In this document: one piece after another, positions 1-9,078 of the stretch
How positions within the stretch are numbered: position 1 is the first letter of the stretch
How the letters are laid out: the number at the start of each line of letters is the position of its first letter
Source: DASXRC01 sp036506495
GTDB taxonomy: Bacteria > Actinomycetota > Actinomycetes > Mycobacteriales > Micromonosporaceae
DNA length: 64,000 nucleotides
NCBI GenBank assembly: GCA_036506495.1
Contig: DASXRQ010000029.1
Location: 1-64,000, forward strand
Direction of reading: 5' to 3'
Translations under genes and position numbers: made by a program
The notes under the pieces: model-generated
The model's database searches: none
Told to the model about the DNA's origin: nothing
The model's input: only the letters and a program-made list of their open reading frames with translations

Positions 1-19
1 CCCCTCCGGCTCGATCAGC

Positions 20-919
20 TCACGACGACGCCCGGGGCTCGGGTCCGGCTCCGACGCTGCGCGCCGCGGACCGAGCGGTCGTCGCTCGAATCTCTCCGCC
101 CAAGAACGCGAGCAGGTCCGTGTTGATCAGGTCCTTGTTCGTCTGGCACATGCCGTGTGGCAGGCCGGGGTAGATCTTCAGAGTCGCGCCCTTGACGATC
201 TTCGACGAGAGGAGGGCCGAGGCGCCGATCGGCACGATCTGGTCGTCGTCGCCGTGAATGATCAACGTCGGCACGTCGATCGCCTGGAGATCCATGGTCA
301 GATCGGTCTCCGAGAACGCCTTGACGTAGTCGTACGCGGCCTTGATCCCGACCTGCATCGACTGGAGCCAGAACTGATCCCGCAGACCCTGCGACACCGT
401 CGAGCCCGGCCGGTTCGCGCCGTAGAACGGTGCGCTGAGCTCCCGATAGAACTCGGACCGGTCCTTCGACAGACCGTCGCGGAGCGCGTCGAACACCTCG
501 ATCGGCAGCCCCTCTGGGTTGGCCTCCGTCTTGACCATGAGCGGCGGGATCGCACCGACGAGCAGAACCTTCGCGACCCGCGACGTACCGTGCCGGCCGA
601 TGTACCGGGTGACCTCCCCACCCCCGGTGGAGTGACCGACGAGGACGACGTCGCGGAGGTCCAACGTCTCCATGAGCTGCGAGAGGTCGTCGGCGTACGT
701 GTCGAGATCGTTGCCGTCCCATGACTGGCTGGACCGCCCATGCCCGCGACGATCGTGTGCGATCGCCCGGTAGCCGTTGCCCGCGACGAACATGAGCTGG
801 TCGTCCCAGGCGTCGGCGTTCAGCGGCCATCCGTGGCTGAACACGACCGGCTGGCCCTTGCCCCAGTCCTTGAAGAAGATCGCAACGTCATCCTTGGTCG
901 AAACGTGCCCCGTGGTCAT
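20..919 (-). CDS. alpha/beta hydrolase, non-haem chloroperoxidase-like
   Basis: Predicted cytoplasmic alpha/beta-hydrolase of 299 residues, resembling cofactor-free chloroperoxidase/esterases. The family hydrolyses small esters and can form peracids with H2O2. Visible catalytic triad: Ser97 in GHSTGG, an Asp near 224-226 in HGDDDQ, and His255 in LPHGM. The oxyanion motif SHGWP lies near residue 28. The start has an AAGGGA ribosome site a few bases upstream. The last ~25 residues are Arg/Ala/Ser-rich and look like a non-conserved tail. It is transcribed alone towards the left edge. It shows no clear link to the catabolic cluster to its right. The natural substrate cannot be told from sequence. 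Confidence 0.9.
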   Translation of the reverse strand: MTTGHVSTKDDVAIFFKDWGKGQPVVFSHGWPLNADAWDDQLMFVAGNGYRAIAHDRRGHGRSSQSWDGNDLDTYADDLSQLMETLDLRDVVLVGHSTGGGEVTRYIGRHGTSRVAKVLLVGAIPPLMVKTEANPEGLPIEVFDALRDGLSKDRSEFYRELSAPFYGANRPGSTVSQGLRDQFWLQSMQVGIKAAYDYVKAFSETDLTMDLQAIDVPTLIIHGDDDQIVPIGASALLSSKIVKGATLKIYPGLPHGMCQTNKDLINTDLLAFLGGEIRATTARSAARSVGAGPEPRASS

Positions 920-1046
920 CGCGTGGTCCCTTCGGTGTGGTCGTGCGCCAGGGTTCGTATCGGCATCTGCAAAACGCTACCGACGCGGCCGCCGCATTGT
1001 GACCATATGCACGATGTCGGATTTGACCGCCTCATCCGCACCCCGG

Positions 1047-2462
1047 TCAGACGGCCGGCGCGGCCTCCGCGAGGGCTTCGAGGGCGTCTGCGAAGCAGGA
1101 CTTCGGGGGCCGCACCAGGCCCGCGCCGACCTGTCCGGTGCCGGGCACCCGGCCGGCGATGCCGGTGTTGATCTGGGGGAGGATGCCCGTGCGGATCACC
1201 GCCGTGACGTCGATTCCGGTGGGTACGCCGCGGAAGTCGAGAACCGGCAGGGCGTACGCCGGGTTCTCGGCGACCGTGATCTCGTACATCTCTCGGGTCG
1301 TACGTATCGCGTCGGAGACCGTGCCACCGACGAACCGCACGATCGCCGGCGCGCCCGCCATGGCGAAGCCGCCGAGGCCGACCGTCTCGGTGATCGCGGA
1401 GTCACCGATGTCCGGGTTCGCGTCATCGGGACCGTACCCGCCGAAGTAGAGCCCGTCCGGCACCGCCGCCGGACCGGTGAACCAGCGTCGCCCGGTGCCG
1501 GAAACCTGAATGCCGAAGTCGGTGCCATTGCGTGCCATGGCGGTGACCAGGGTGCAGCCGGGGATGTCCGCGGCGGCGGCCGCCTGGAGCTTGGCGGCCG
1601 GCATCACGAGGTTGAGGAAGAAGTGGTCGTTGCCGCCGATGAACCTCGCCACCCGGGCGACCTCGGCGCCGGATCGTGCGCCGTCCTCGGCCAGGTTCGG
1701 CAGAAGGTCGCGCAGCAACATGAGCGTTCCGGCGCGGTTGCGATTGTGGCCCTCATCGCCCATTTGCACCATCTGGCCGACCAGACCCTTGACGTCGACG
1801 GGTCCGTGAGCGGCGAGCGCGGCGGCGAGCGCCGGCCCGAGCGCCTCGCCCATCCAGCGCAGCCGTTCGAGAACGTCTCGGGCGTACGCGCCGTAGCGCA
1901 GAACCCGGCCGAGGCCCTCGTTGAGCGGACACCAGGTAGTCCGGTCATGGACCTCGTCGCGAAGCACGAACAGCCACATCGACGGGGACACGACGCCGGC
2001 CATCGGGGCCACGCCGCCGTGGTCGTGGCAGGGCGCCAGGGCGAGGCCGGTGTCCGTGGCGAGTCGGCGTGCGGCGTCCTCGGGGTCGTCGGCCAGACCC
2101 TCGAGCAGCATCGCGCCGATCAACGCCCCACGCAGCGGCCCGCTCGCCCGCGCCCAATCGACCGGCGGGCCGGCATGGCAGAACTGACCCCGCTCCAGGC
2201 CGATGACGTCGGCGGCCCGCCGCACATCGACGAGCTCGGCACGGGCGGCGAGCATGCGCTCGGCCGCGAGCGCGTTCGCGGATGCCCGCCGCCGGTCTCC
2301 GGCCACGCGACGCAGCGCGGGCAGTAGCTCGTCGGCCGGCGGCCGCCACTGTACGGGCAGATGCGGGGCGGCCTGATCGGCGAGCGCGTCCGCCAGCAGC
2401 TGGGCACCGACCGTGACCGTACGCGGCTCGGCCGCGAGGAGGCGCTTCACGTGCGTACTCAT
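1047..2462 (-). CDS. DUF1116 protein, AllG/YlbE-like subunit of a carbamoyltransferase
   Basis: Protein of 471 residues of the DUF1116 family, about the size of E. coli YahG and somewhat longer than YlbE. YlbE has been assigned as AllG, one of three subunits of oxamate carbamoyltransferase, which phosphorolyses oxalurate to oxamate and carbamoyl phosphate. I chose the ATG at 2462 (MSTHVKRLL) because it overlaps the fdrA stop as ATGA, implying translational coupling. An upstream in-frame extension exists but reads as a shadow of fdrA. It is the last gene of a three-gene operon with the FdrA and DUF2877 partners. The family assignment is firm. The substrate is not: the context (molybdenum hydroxylase, ring-opening amidohydrolase, carbamate kinase) suggests an N-carbamoyl acid such as ureidomalonate. 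Confidence 0.85.
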   Translation of the reverse strand: MSTHVKRLLAAEPRTVTVGAQLLADALADQAAPHLPVQWRPPADELLPALRRVAGDRRRASANALAAERMLAARAELVDVRRAADVIGLERGQFCHAGPPVDWARASGPLRGALIGAMLLEGLADDPEDAARRLATDTGLALAPCHDHGGVAPMAGVVSPSMWLFVLRDEVHDRTTWCPLNEGLGRVLRYGAYARDVLERLRWMGEALGPALAAALAAHGPVDVKGLVGQMVQMGDEGHNRNRAGTLMLLRDLLPNLAEDGARSGAEVARVARFIGGNDHFFLNLVMPAAKLQAAAAADIPGCTLVTAMARNGTDFGIQVSGTGRRWFTGPAAVPDGLYFGGYGPDDANPDIGDSAITETVGLGGFAMAGAPAIVRFVGGTVSDAIRTTREMYEITVAENPAYALPVLDFRGVPTGIDVTAVIRTGILPQINTGIAGRVPGTGQVGAGLVRPPKSCFADALEALAEAAPAV

Positions 2463-3937
2463 GCCGCCGCCAAGCGAACCGCGTGCCGGGCGGCCTCCGC
2501 GTTGGAGGCGAACACGGCCGCGCCGGCGGCGCACAGCGCGCGGGCCTGGCGGTCCACGTCCTGCGGGTCTTCGGCGGTCCCGACGAGGGAACACACCACG
2601 GCGAGGTCGGGCCGCCGGGCAATACCGGCGCCGATGGCCGGCGCGAGCTCGGCCGCCGGATCGGGATGGGCCCCGTGCCCGAGCACGACGTCGAGCAGGA
2701 TGACCCCGCACGCCGGGTCGGCGGCCTCGGCCGCAAGGCGGTCCAGGCGCGGCGCGATGTCGATCATGGGGTGGGGACGGCCGAGCGTGAGCCGATCGTC
2801 ACCCAGATCCAGCATCGCGTGGCCGGCCGGCGACGCGTCCGGATCCAGCATGAGTTTGGGGTCGACCGCGATGTTCGACCGGACCGGTCCCAGAGCGGGC
2901 TCCGCGATCGCCAACGCCTCCAGGCACAGCGACCCGCCGCTGAACAGCCCGCGCAGCGCGCCACCGGCGGACGAGGACGGGCGCTCGGGCAACCAGCGCG
3001 GCCACGGGTCGGGTGCGGCCCGGCCGAGCGCACGCAGCGCGTTCTCGACACCGGCGGTCAGATCGGGCTGGCCGGGGCCGACCGGGGCGGGCAGGACGGG
3101 CGTACGCATCGTTGCCGTCTCGGTCCGCACCCGCTCGGCGACGGTCGGCTCGGGCGCCTTGCCCACGAGCAGGATGAGCTCCGTAGCCGGGTCCTCGTCG
3201 AGGGCCCGGAGCGCGGTCAGGGTGGACGCGCCACCGACGGTCGCGGACAGGTCCCGCCCGCCGACGCCAAGGCAGTGGGAGATCCCGACGCCGGCCCCGG
3301 ACAGCAGGCTCATCACCTGTTGGGCGCCGGTGCCCGAGGCGGCAACCACGCCCACCGGGCCGGGACGGACCACGTTCGCGAAGCCGAGGCCGACTCCGGC
3401 GACGACCGCCGTCCCACAGTCGGGGCCCATCACCAGGAGGCCCCGCTCGCCGGCGACCTGCTTGAGCCGCACCTCCTCGGCGAGCGGCACGTTGTCGGAG
3501 AACACGAGCACCGATAGGCCCGCGTCGAGCGCGTCCATCGCCTCGACGAACGCGTACCTGCCCGGCGTCGAGACCAGGGCGAGGGTGGCCCCGAGGCGTC
3601 GCGCCGCCGAGGCGACGGTACGCGGCGGGGTGTCCGGGTCGCCGTCCGTCGTCGCGGCCGGGGACGACGCACGTGCGAGCTCGGCGTCCAGCCGGTCCAG
3701 CACGGCCGCCAGCACGCCGGCCTCGTCGACCGTGACCCCGACGAGCAGATCGTTGCCGCCGGCACCGGGCGGCACCGCGTACCCCAGCTGGATCGCCTGG
3801 TCCACGTTCAGCTCCGTGGCCATGGCCACCAGCGCCGACGAGACGCCGGGGAGGTCCGACACCGTCCGGCTGATCTGCATGAGCCGGATGGAGTCCCGGT
3901 ACGTCCCGGTCCGCACCGATACGTGCCGAGCACTCAT
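2459..3937 (-). CDS. fdrA: FdrA family protein (AllF-like)
   Basis: Protein of 492 residues of the FdrA family, related to the alpha subunit of succinyl-CoA synthetase. Two hallmark stretches are visible: GPDCGTA near residue 168, and a glycine-rich ASGTGAQQ followed by GVGGRDLS around 190-220. FdrA has been assigned as AllF of the oxamate carbamoyltransferase complex. It is somewhat shorter than E. coli FdrA. The start ATG at 3937 overlaps the stop of the DUF2877 gene (ATGA), and its own stop overlaps the next start, so all three are tightly coupled and probably assemble together. A pure acyl-CoA synthetase role is less likely because that family lacks the DUF1116 and DUF2877 partners. Confidence 0.9.
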   Translation of the reverse strand: MSARHVSVRTGTYRDSIRLMQISRTVSDLPGVSSALVAMATELNVDQAIQLGYAVPPGAGGNDLLVGVTVDEAGVLAAVLDRLDAELARASSPAATTDGDPDTPPRTVASAARRLGATLALVSTPGRYAFVEAMDALDAGLSVLVFSDNVPLAEEVRLKQVAGERGLLVMGPDCGTAVVAGVGLGFANVVRPGPVGVVAASGTGAQQVMSLLSGAGVGISHCLGVGGRDLSATVGGASTLTALRALDEDPATELILLVGKAPEPTVAERVRTETATMRTPVLPAPVGPGQPDLTAGVENALRALGRAAPDPWPRWLPERPSSSAGGALRGLFSGGSLCLEALAIAEPALGPVRSNIAVDPKLMLDPDASPAGHAMLDLGDDRLTLGRPHPMIDIAPRLDRLAAEAADPACGVILLDVVLGHGAHPDPAAELAPAIGAGIARRPDLAVVCSLVGTAEDPQDVDRQARALCAAGAAVFASNAEAARHAVRLAAA

Positions 3938-4788
3938 CTCATGCCAACCAGCGTCGCGACGGCGGGTGCACCGAGGTACGGGGTCTGCCGGCTGGCCACC
4001 GCGAGTCCCAGGATCACGCCGTGGACCAGCCCGGCGCCCGAGCAGTGCCCCACCGCCAGCAATGCCCCGGCGGCGCGCGCCAACCCGCCGGTGTCGCGGC
4101 CGCCGGCGACCGCGGCCAGCAGGTCGGCGAGCTCGGGAATGCATTCGCCGCGCGCGGCGTGACGCAGCAGCGCCGCGGAGACGGCGGTTGTCGCGGCGGG
4201 CGCGGACTCGGTGACGGCGGCGGCCAGCGGTGCGGCGGCGCGCGGGGCGAACGCCGACAGCGTCACGAGCGCCCCGGCGAGCACATCGTCGCCGGTCGGT
4301 GTGAGCCCAGGCCCGCGCCCGAGCAACCGGGCTACCGCCGGGCGCACCGGGGTACCGGTGGACAGCGCCTGCACGAGTGGCCCCGCCGCGGCACGGCCGG
4401 CCGCGTCCAGCGGGTCGGCGACGAGCCCGGTCAGCGCGGCGACGGCGGCCCGCAGCCGGGCAGGCTCGCCGGCGACCGGTCGGACGGTGGCCGGCCGCCA
4501 CCACCGGGCCACCCGGTACGCGCTGGCGTTGACCGACACCAGCCCGCGACCGACCGTGCCGATGGTGCCCACCGGAAGCTCGGGGGCGGTCGAGTCGGGG
4601 CCGAGCACGAGCGCACACGGCACCCGCACCGCGGTCGGGCTCGCGACACATATCGTGGTTGACGCGTCGTCTTCCACCGCGAGGTACGTCGCCGAACCGG
4701 TCGCCGCCACCACCGTGGCCGCCCGGCTCGGACCGACCAGCGCCCGCTCGACGGCGGCCGAGGCGGCGACCAGGAAGGGCCTTCCCAT
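3934..4788 (-). CDS. DUF2877 protein (AllH/YlbF-like)
   Basis: Protein of 284 residues with the DUF2877 signature GPGLTPTGDD near residue 165, close in size to E. coli YlbF (AllH). It is first in the left-facing carbamoyltransferase-like operon. Start chosen at ATG 4788 (MGRPFLVAA). A longer in-frame extension would run into the divergent regulator's coding region. Only 86 bases separate it from the PucR-type regulator start, so one intergenic region probably controls both directions. The family assignment is strong. Its part in catalysis is not visible in the sequence. Confidence 0.85.
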   Translation of the reverse strand: MGRPFLVAASAAVERALVGPSRAATVVAATGSATYLAVEDDASTTICVASPTAVRVPCALVLGPDSTAPELPVGTIGTVGRGLVSVNASAYRVARWWRPATVRPVAGEPARLRAAVAALTGLVADPLDAAGRAAAGPLVQALSTGTPVRPAVARLLGRGPGLTPTGDDVLAGALVTLSAFAPRAAAPLAAAVTESAPAATTAVSAALLRHAARGECIPELADLLAAVAGGRDTGGLARAAGALLAVGHCSGAGLVHGVILGLAVASRQTPYLGAPAVATLVGMR

Positions 4789-4874
4789 CGCCACCCCCTT
4801 CACGCGGGCACTCGCGGCAGCCGGGTGCCCCACCGCGGTGGACCCGACGGTACGGCGATCGCCGGGTTGACGTG
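4789..4874. promoter_or_regulatory. divergent promoter region with a 12-bp palindrome
   Basis: 86-base gap between the left-facing DUF2877-fdrA-DUF1116 operon and the right-facing PucR gene. It contains a perfect palindrome CCACCGCGGTGG at 4830-4841. It is well placed to be an operator for the adjacent regulator, but palindromes of this size also arise by chance at this GC content. No clear -35/-10 pair was seen. Confidence 0.4.
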
Positions 4875-6551
4875 ATGGAAAGAGTTGCCGACGATCGGGC
4901 GATGGCTTCGTCGGATTCCCCACCGGATCCACCCGTCGGACTGCGCGTCCGCGAGGTCTTGACCGCGCCGTGCCTGGCGCAGGCGCGCGTGCTCGCCGGA
5001 GCGGCCGGGCTCGACCGCGTCGTCCGTCGGCTCAACGTGATGGAGGTGCCGGACATCCTGCCGTGGGTCAAGCCGCACGAGCTGCTGTTGACGACCGGCT
5101 ATCCCTTGCGGCACGACCCGAACGCCCTGGTCGACCTCGTCGCCGAACTGGATGAGCGTGGCCTCGCCGCGATCGCCATCAAGCTCCACCGCTACCTGGA
5201 TGAGCTGCCGCCGAGCCTGCTGGCGGAGGCGGACCGGCGCGGTTTTCCCATCATCGAGTTTCCGCAGCAGGTCGGCTTCGACGATGTGCTCAACGAGGTC
5301 CTGGGGACGCTGCTGAACCGACAGGCCGCGCTCGCGGCTCACAGCGAGGAGGTGCACCGGGCACTGGTATCGGTGGTACTGGAGGGCGGGGACCTCACCG
5401 ACCTGGCGACCGAGCTGTCCACGATTCTGGGCGGCCCCGTGCTGATCACGACTCCGGACGGGCGCGTGGTCGCGCGGGCCGGGAACCCGGCTGAGCTGGC
5501 GAGGATTGCCCGCGGCGCCTGCTTCGACCCGACCGGGCGGTTCAAGGTCGAGCGGGAGCCGGCGGGCGCGCGCACCGACGATCCTGGCCCACGCGCCGTC
5601 GTGCCGATCGTGGCCGGACGGGTCGACCATGGGCGAATTGTAACGTTCTCCGGAAATCCGCTCTCAGACGTCGACGTGCACTGCCTCGAACGGGCGGCCA
5701 CCGTCGCCGCACTGGCCATCACCAAGCGCCTGGCCATCGCCGCGGTGGAGGGCAAGTATCGCGCAGACTTCCTCCGCGACGTGCTCACCGGACGGATCGA
5801 CGACCTTCCGGGGGCCATCGCCCATGCCCGGTCGCTCGGCTGGCAGCTGGACCGCCCGACCGCCGTGGTCGTGGCCGAGCTCGACCCGGACGAGGCGCCG
5901 CCGCTCGCCTCCGGGCTCGAGCTCCGCCCGGTCCAGGAACGCTTCACCGCTGCCTGGCAGACCGTGATGGCGGTCCGCGATCCGCACGCCGCTGTCGTCG
6001 GCTTCAACCGGGAGGTCGTGGTGCTGCTGGGCGTCGGCAACGGAGCGGATGTCGGCCGCGTCGTGGATGACCTGGACCGCCAGGTGAGCGGCGACCGCGG
6101 TGGCGGGCGCCACTCCTTCTCCCTCGGCGTCTCCCGGGTCGTCGCCGACCCGACCGGCCTTCAAGGGGCGTATGAGCAGGCCCGCACCGCCGTACGCATC
6201 GGCCGGCGGCTGCACGGCGTCGGCGCGCGCGCCAGCTTCGACCGGCTCGGCACCTACCGGCTGCTCGCGCTCATACCGGACGGTGGCGAGCTGCGCGGCT
6301 TCGTCGATGAGGTGCTGGGCCAGCTGGCGGCCGAGACGTCAGACGCCGCCGACCTGAGGCACACGCTCGAGGTGCTGCTCGACGTCAACTGCAACGTCGC
6401 TCAGGCCGCGCGCCGGCTGCACTTCCACTACAACACCCTCCGTTACCGCATAGAGAAGCTGGAGAAGATGGTCGGTCCGTTCACCAGCGAGCCGTCCCTC
6501 CGGCTGGATGTCGCGCTCGCGCTGCGGGCGCTGCAGATGCGCGGCGGGTGA
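4875..6551 (+). CDS. PucR-family transcriptional regulator
   Basis: Regulator of about 558 residues with the PucR layout. The N-terminal PucR ligand domain (from VREVLTAPCL, residues ~25-145) is followed by a GGDEF-like middle region and a C-terminal helix-turn-helix of the PucR type (VNCNVAQAARRLHFHYNTLR), ending near residue 558. PucR proteins control purine or pyrimidine catabolism; B. subtilis PucR responds to allantoin. Divergent to the carbamoyltransferase-like operon and upstream of the permease and hydroxylase genes, so it probably controls the whole region. Two starts are possible (ATG 4875 or ATG 4902); neither has a strong ribosome site and I list the longer one. Confidence 0.9.
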   Translation: MERVADDRAMASSDSPPDPPVGLRVREVLTAPCLAQARVLAGAAGLDRVVRRLNVMEVPDILPWVKPHELLLTTGYPLRHDPNALVDLVAELDERGLAAIAIKLHRYLDELPPSLLAEADRRGFPIIEFPQQVGFDDVLNEVLGTLLNRQAALAAHSEEVHRALVSVVLEGGDLTDLATELSTILGGPVLITTPDGRVVARAGNPAELARIARGACFDPTGRFKVEREPAGARTDDPGPRAVVPIVAGRVDHGRIVTFSGNPLSDVDVHCLERAATVAALAITKRLAIAAVEGKYRADFLRDVLTGRIDDLPGAIAHARSLGWQLDRPTAVVVAELDPDEAPPLASGLELRPVQERFTAAWQTVMAVRDPHAAVVGFNREVVVLLGVGNGADVGRVVDDLDRQVSGDRGGGRHSFSLGVSRVVADPTGLQGAYEQARTAVRIGRRLHGVGARASFDRLGTYRLLALIPDGGELRGFVDEVLGQLAAETSDAADLRHTLEVLLDVNCNVAQAARRLHFHYNTLRYRIEKLEKMVGPFTSEPSLRLDVALALRALQMRGG

Positions 6552-6708
6552 GCGCCGGGACGACCGGCCGGCCCGGAACCGTCGGCATGGTCTGCCAACG
6601 CGGACCGTAGACATTGAGATGCTCTTGCCCATGAGATCCCGCTGACACACGCGCATCCTCGTCGGCATTCGGCGGCGCCCAGGCCGCCACCGCGTTGGGA
6701 GGTGGGTC

Positions 6709-8168
6709 ATGGCCTTAATCGGCTGGCGGGTCGTCCATGGTGGACGGACACCGCCGCCGGGCGAGGTGGTACGCCCCGACGAGCGGCTCTCCTGGCCCCG
6801 CACGATCGGTCTGGGCGCGCAGCACGTCGTCGCGATGTTCGGCGCCACGTTCGTGTTCCCCATCGTGATGGGCCTCAACCCGCAGCTCGCCATCATGATG
6901 AGCGGCATCGCGACGATCTGCTTCCTGCTCATCGTGCAGGGTCGGGTGCCGAGCTACCTGGGCACATCCGCCTCGTTCGTGGGTGGGGTGGTGGCGATCC
7001 GGGCACAGGGCGGCGACTCGGCGGACGTGACCGGGGCGATCCTCGTCGCCGGCGCGGTGCTGGCCCTCGCCGGCCTCGCGATCCACTTCCTGGGCTCCGG
7101 CGTGCTGCACGCGGTGCTCCCGCCGGTCGTCACCGGCGCGGTCGTCATGCTCATCGGGTTCAACCTGGCTCCGGTGGTGGCGAACATCTACTGGCCGCAG
7201 GACCAGTGGGTCGCGCTCATTACGATGTTCGCGGTCATCCTGATGGCGGTCGGCCTGCGCGGGTTCCTCGGTCGGATCGCGGTGTTTGTCGGTCTGGTGT
7301 TCGGCTACCTGCTCTCGTGGGTGCTCGACCGCATCGCCGGACCCATCACGTCCGTGCTCGGCGGGGCGACCGAGGCGACGACCCACGACCGCGTCAACTG
7401 GGCCAACGTGAAGGCGGCGGACTGGTTCGGCTTCCCGCCGCACACCACGACCGGCCCCGATGGCAAGGAGATCGTCGGCTGGCACCTGCCCGACTTCAAG
7501 TTCACGTTCGTCCTCCTCGTGCTGCCCGCGGTGATCGCGCTCATCGCCGAGAACACCGGACACGTCAAGGCGGTCGCCGAGATGACCGGGACGGACCTCG
7601 ACCCCGTCATGGGCCGGGCGATCGGCGCCGACGGCGTAGCCACGATGATCACCAGCGCGGTCGGCGGCTCCCCCACGACGACGTACGCGGAGAACATCGG
7701 CGTCATGGCGGCGACCCGCATCTACTCGACCGCCGCCTACTACGTGGCCGCACTCGTCGCGATCCTCTTCGGCTTCTCACCCAAGTTCGGCGCCGTCATC
7801 TCGGCCACCCCCGGCGGCGTCCTCGGCGGGATCACGGTGGTCCATACGGCATGATCGGCCTGCTCGGCGCGAAGATCTGGGCGGAGAACCGGGTCGACTT
7901 CGGTAACCCCATCAACCTGGTCCCGGTCGCCGCCGGCATCATCATCGCCATCGGCAACACGACCCTGAAGTTCACGGACAATTTCCAGCTGGCGGGCATC
8001 GCGCTCGGCACGATCGTTACGATCGTCACCTATCACCTGGCGCGGGCGATCGCACCCGAGCACCTGCTCGACCGGCCCGTACGGCCCCGCCCCGTCGTGC
8101 CGGAAGGGGCCGGCCCGGACCTGCCCGACCAGCGCGGCCCGGCCGAGACGACAATGCCGGCCCGATAG
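6709..8168 (+). CDS. uracil/xanthine permease, NCS2 (UraA) family, one frameshift
   Basis: Inner-membrane nucleobase:cation symporter of the NCS2 family, about 486 residues after correction. Start ATG 6709 has a strong GGGAGG site. NCS2 hallmarks include GLGAQHVVAMFGATFVFP near the N-terminus, GxIPALIAENTGHV-like text before the conserved block, and SAVGGSPTTTYAENIGVMA in the helix 10 region. The frame breaks at about 7843-7844: the conserved VV(L)YGMIGLLGAK resumes one base out of frame, so one base has been lost. Uncorrected, the protein stops at 7854 and lacks its last helices. No slippery heptamer is present. It is probably either a sequencing indel or a recent inactivating mutation. As first transport gene of the cluster it would import uracil, thymine or xanthine. 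Confidence 0.85.
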
Positions 8169-8180
8169 CGTACGCACGGC

Positions 8181-8195
8181 AAGGAGACGTCGACG
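8181..8195 (+). promoter_or_regulatory. Shine-Dalgarno site ahead of an apparent ACG start
   Basis: A perfect AAGGAG at 8181-8186 sits six bases before ACG AAA CCA CCC GCC TTC ACC TAC. That matches the usual MKPPAFxY beginning of molybdenum hydroxylase FAD subunits except that ATG is replaced by ACG. It decides the start of the following gene. Confidence 0.7.
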
Positions 8196-9071
8196 AAACC
8201 ACCCGCCTTCACCTACCACCGCCCGGCGACGGTCGCCGAGGCGGTGGAGGTGTTGGCCGACGTCGGCGACGACGGAAAGGTGCTCGCCGGCGGGCAGAGC
8301 CTGGTCCCGATCCTCAACATGCGGCTCGCGTCCCCGCGCGTCCTCGTGGACATCAACCGGCTTCGGGAGCTGGCCTACGTGCGGACAGATTCCGACGGCG
8401 TACGCGTCGGAGCACTGGCCCGGCACGCGGACACGGAGGGCGACGCCGAGGCGTACGCCGTGGTGCCATTGCTGCGGCAGGCCACCCGACAGGTCGCGCA
8501 CCGGACCATTCGCAACCGTGGCACCACCGTCGGCAGCCTGGTGCACGCCGATCCGGCCGCCGAGCTGCCGGCCGTCCTCGTCTTGCTCGACGGCGAGGTC
8601 GAGCTCGTCGCGGCGACCGGAGGGCGGACCGTCCCGGCGGCGGACTTCTTCGTCGGGCCACTCGAATCGGCGCTGCGCGCCGGCGAGCTCGCCGTGGCGG
8701 CTCGCTTCCCCGCGCCGCCGCCCGGCGCCGGCAGCGCCTGGCTGGAGGTGTCCCGCCGGGCGGGGGACTACGCGCTGTGCGGGCTGGGCATCACGGTCAC
8801 GCTCGACGCGGACCGACGGGTGAGCCGGGCCCGCGCCGCGTACGTCTCGGTGGGGCCGACCCCCTTGCTGGTGGATCTGACCGAGGCGGTCGCCGGGCAA
8901 CCCTTCGACGCCGCCGACTGGCCGGCCGCCGGCGCGCTCGCCGCCGACCGCGTGGAACCGGAGGACGACATCCACGCCACCGCGGGCTACCGCCGCCACC
9001 TGACCGCCACGCTCACGGCCCGGGCCGGAGCGGCCGCCGCCCGCCACGCCGCGACGCGCACCGAGCGATGA
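8193..9071 (+). CDS. molybdenum hydroxylase, FAD-binding subunit (CoxM/XdhB-like)
   Basis: Middle subunit of a three-part xanthine dehydrogenase-family enzyme, carrying FAD between the iron-sulfur and molybdenum subunits. About 292 residues if translation starts at the non-standard ACG at 8193. The first canonical in-frame start is GTG 8244, which would remove the conserved N-terminal FxYxRPxT strand. FAD-binding motifs are visible: AGGQSLVPILNMR, then RTIRNRGTTVGSLVHADPAAELP. A C-terminal CO dehydrogenase flavoprotein-type domain follows. It ends 7 bases before the iron-sulfur gene. The ACG start is either real rare initiation or an ATG-to-ACG base change. Confidence 0.88.
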   Translation, partial: TKPPAFTYHRPATVAEAVEVLADVGDDGKVLAGGQSLVPILNMRLASPRVLVDINRLRELAYVRTDSDGVRVGALARHADTEGDAEAYAVVPLLRQATRQVAHRTIRNRGTTVGSLVHADPAAELPAVLVLLDGEVELVAATGGRTVPAADFFVGPLESALRAGELAVAARFPAPPPGAGSAWLEVSRRAGDYALCGLGITVTLDADRRVSRARAAYVSVGPTPLLVDLTEAVAGQPFDAADWPAAGALAADRVEPEDDIHATAGYRRHLTATLTARAGAAAARHAATRTER

Positions 9072-9078
9072 TTCAGCC

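Noticed and set aside
7837..7854. Programmed ribosomal frameshift in the permease
   Set aside because: There is no slippery heptamer or clear downstream pseudoknot; a one-base deletion explains it better.
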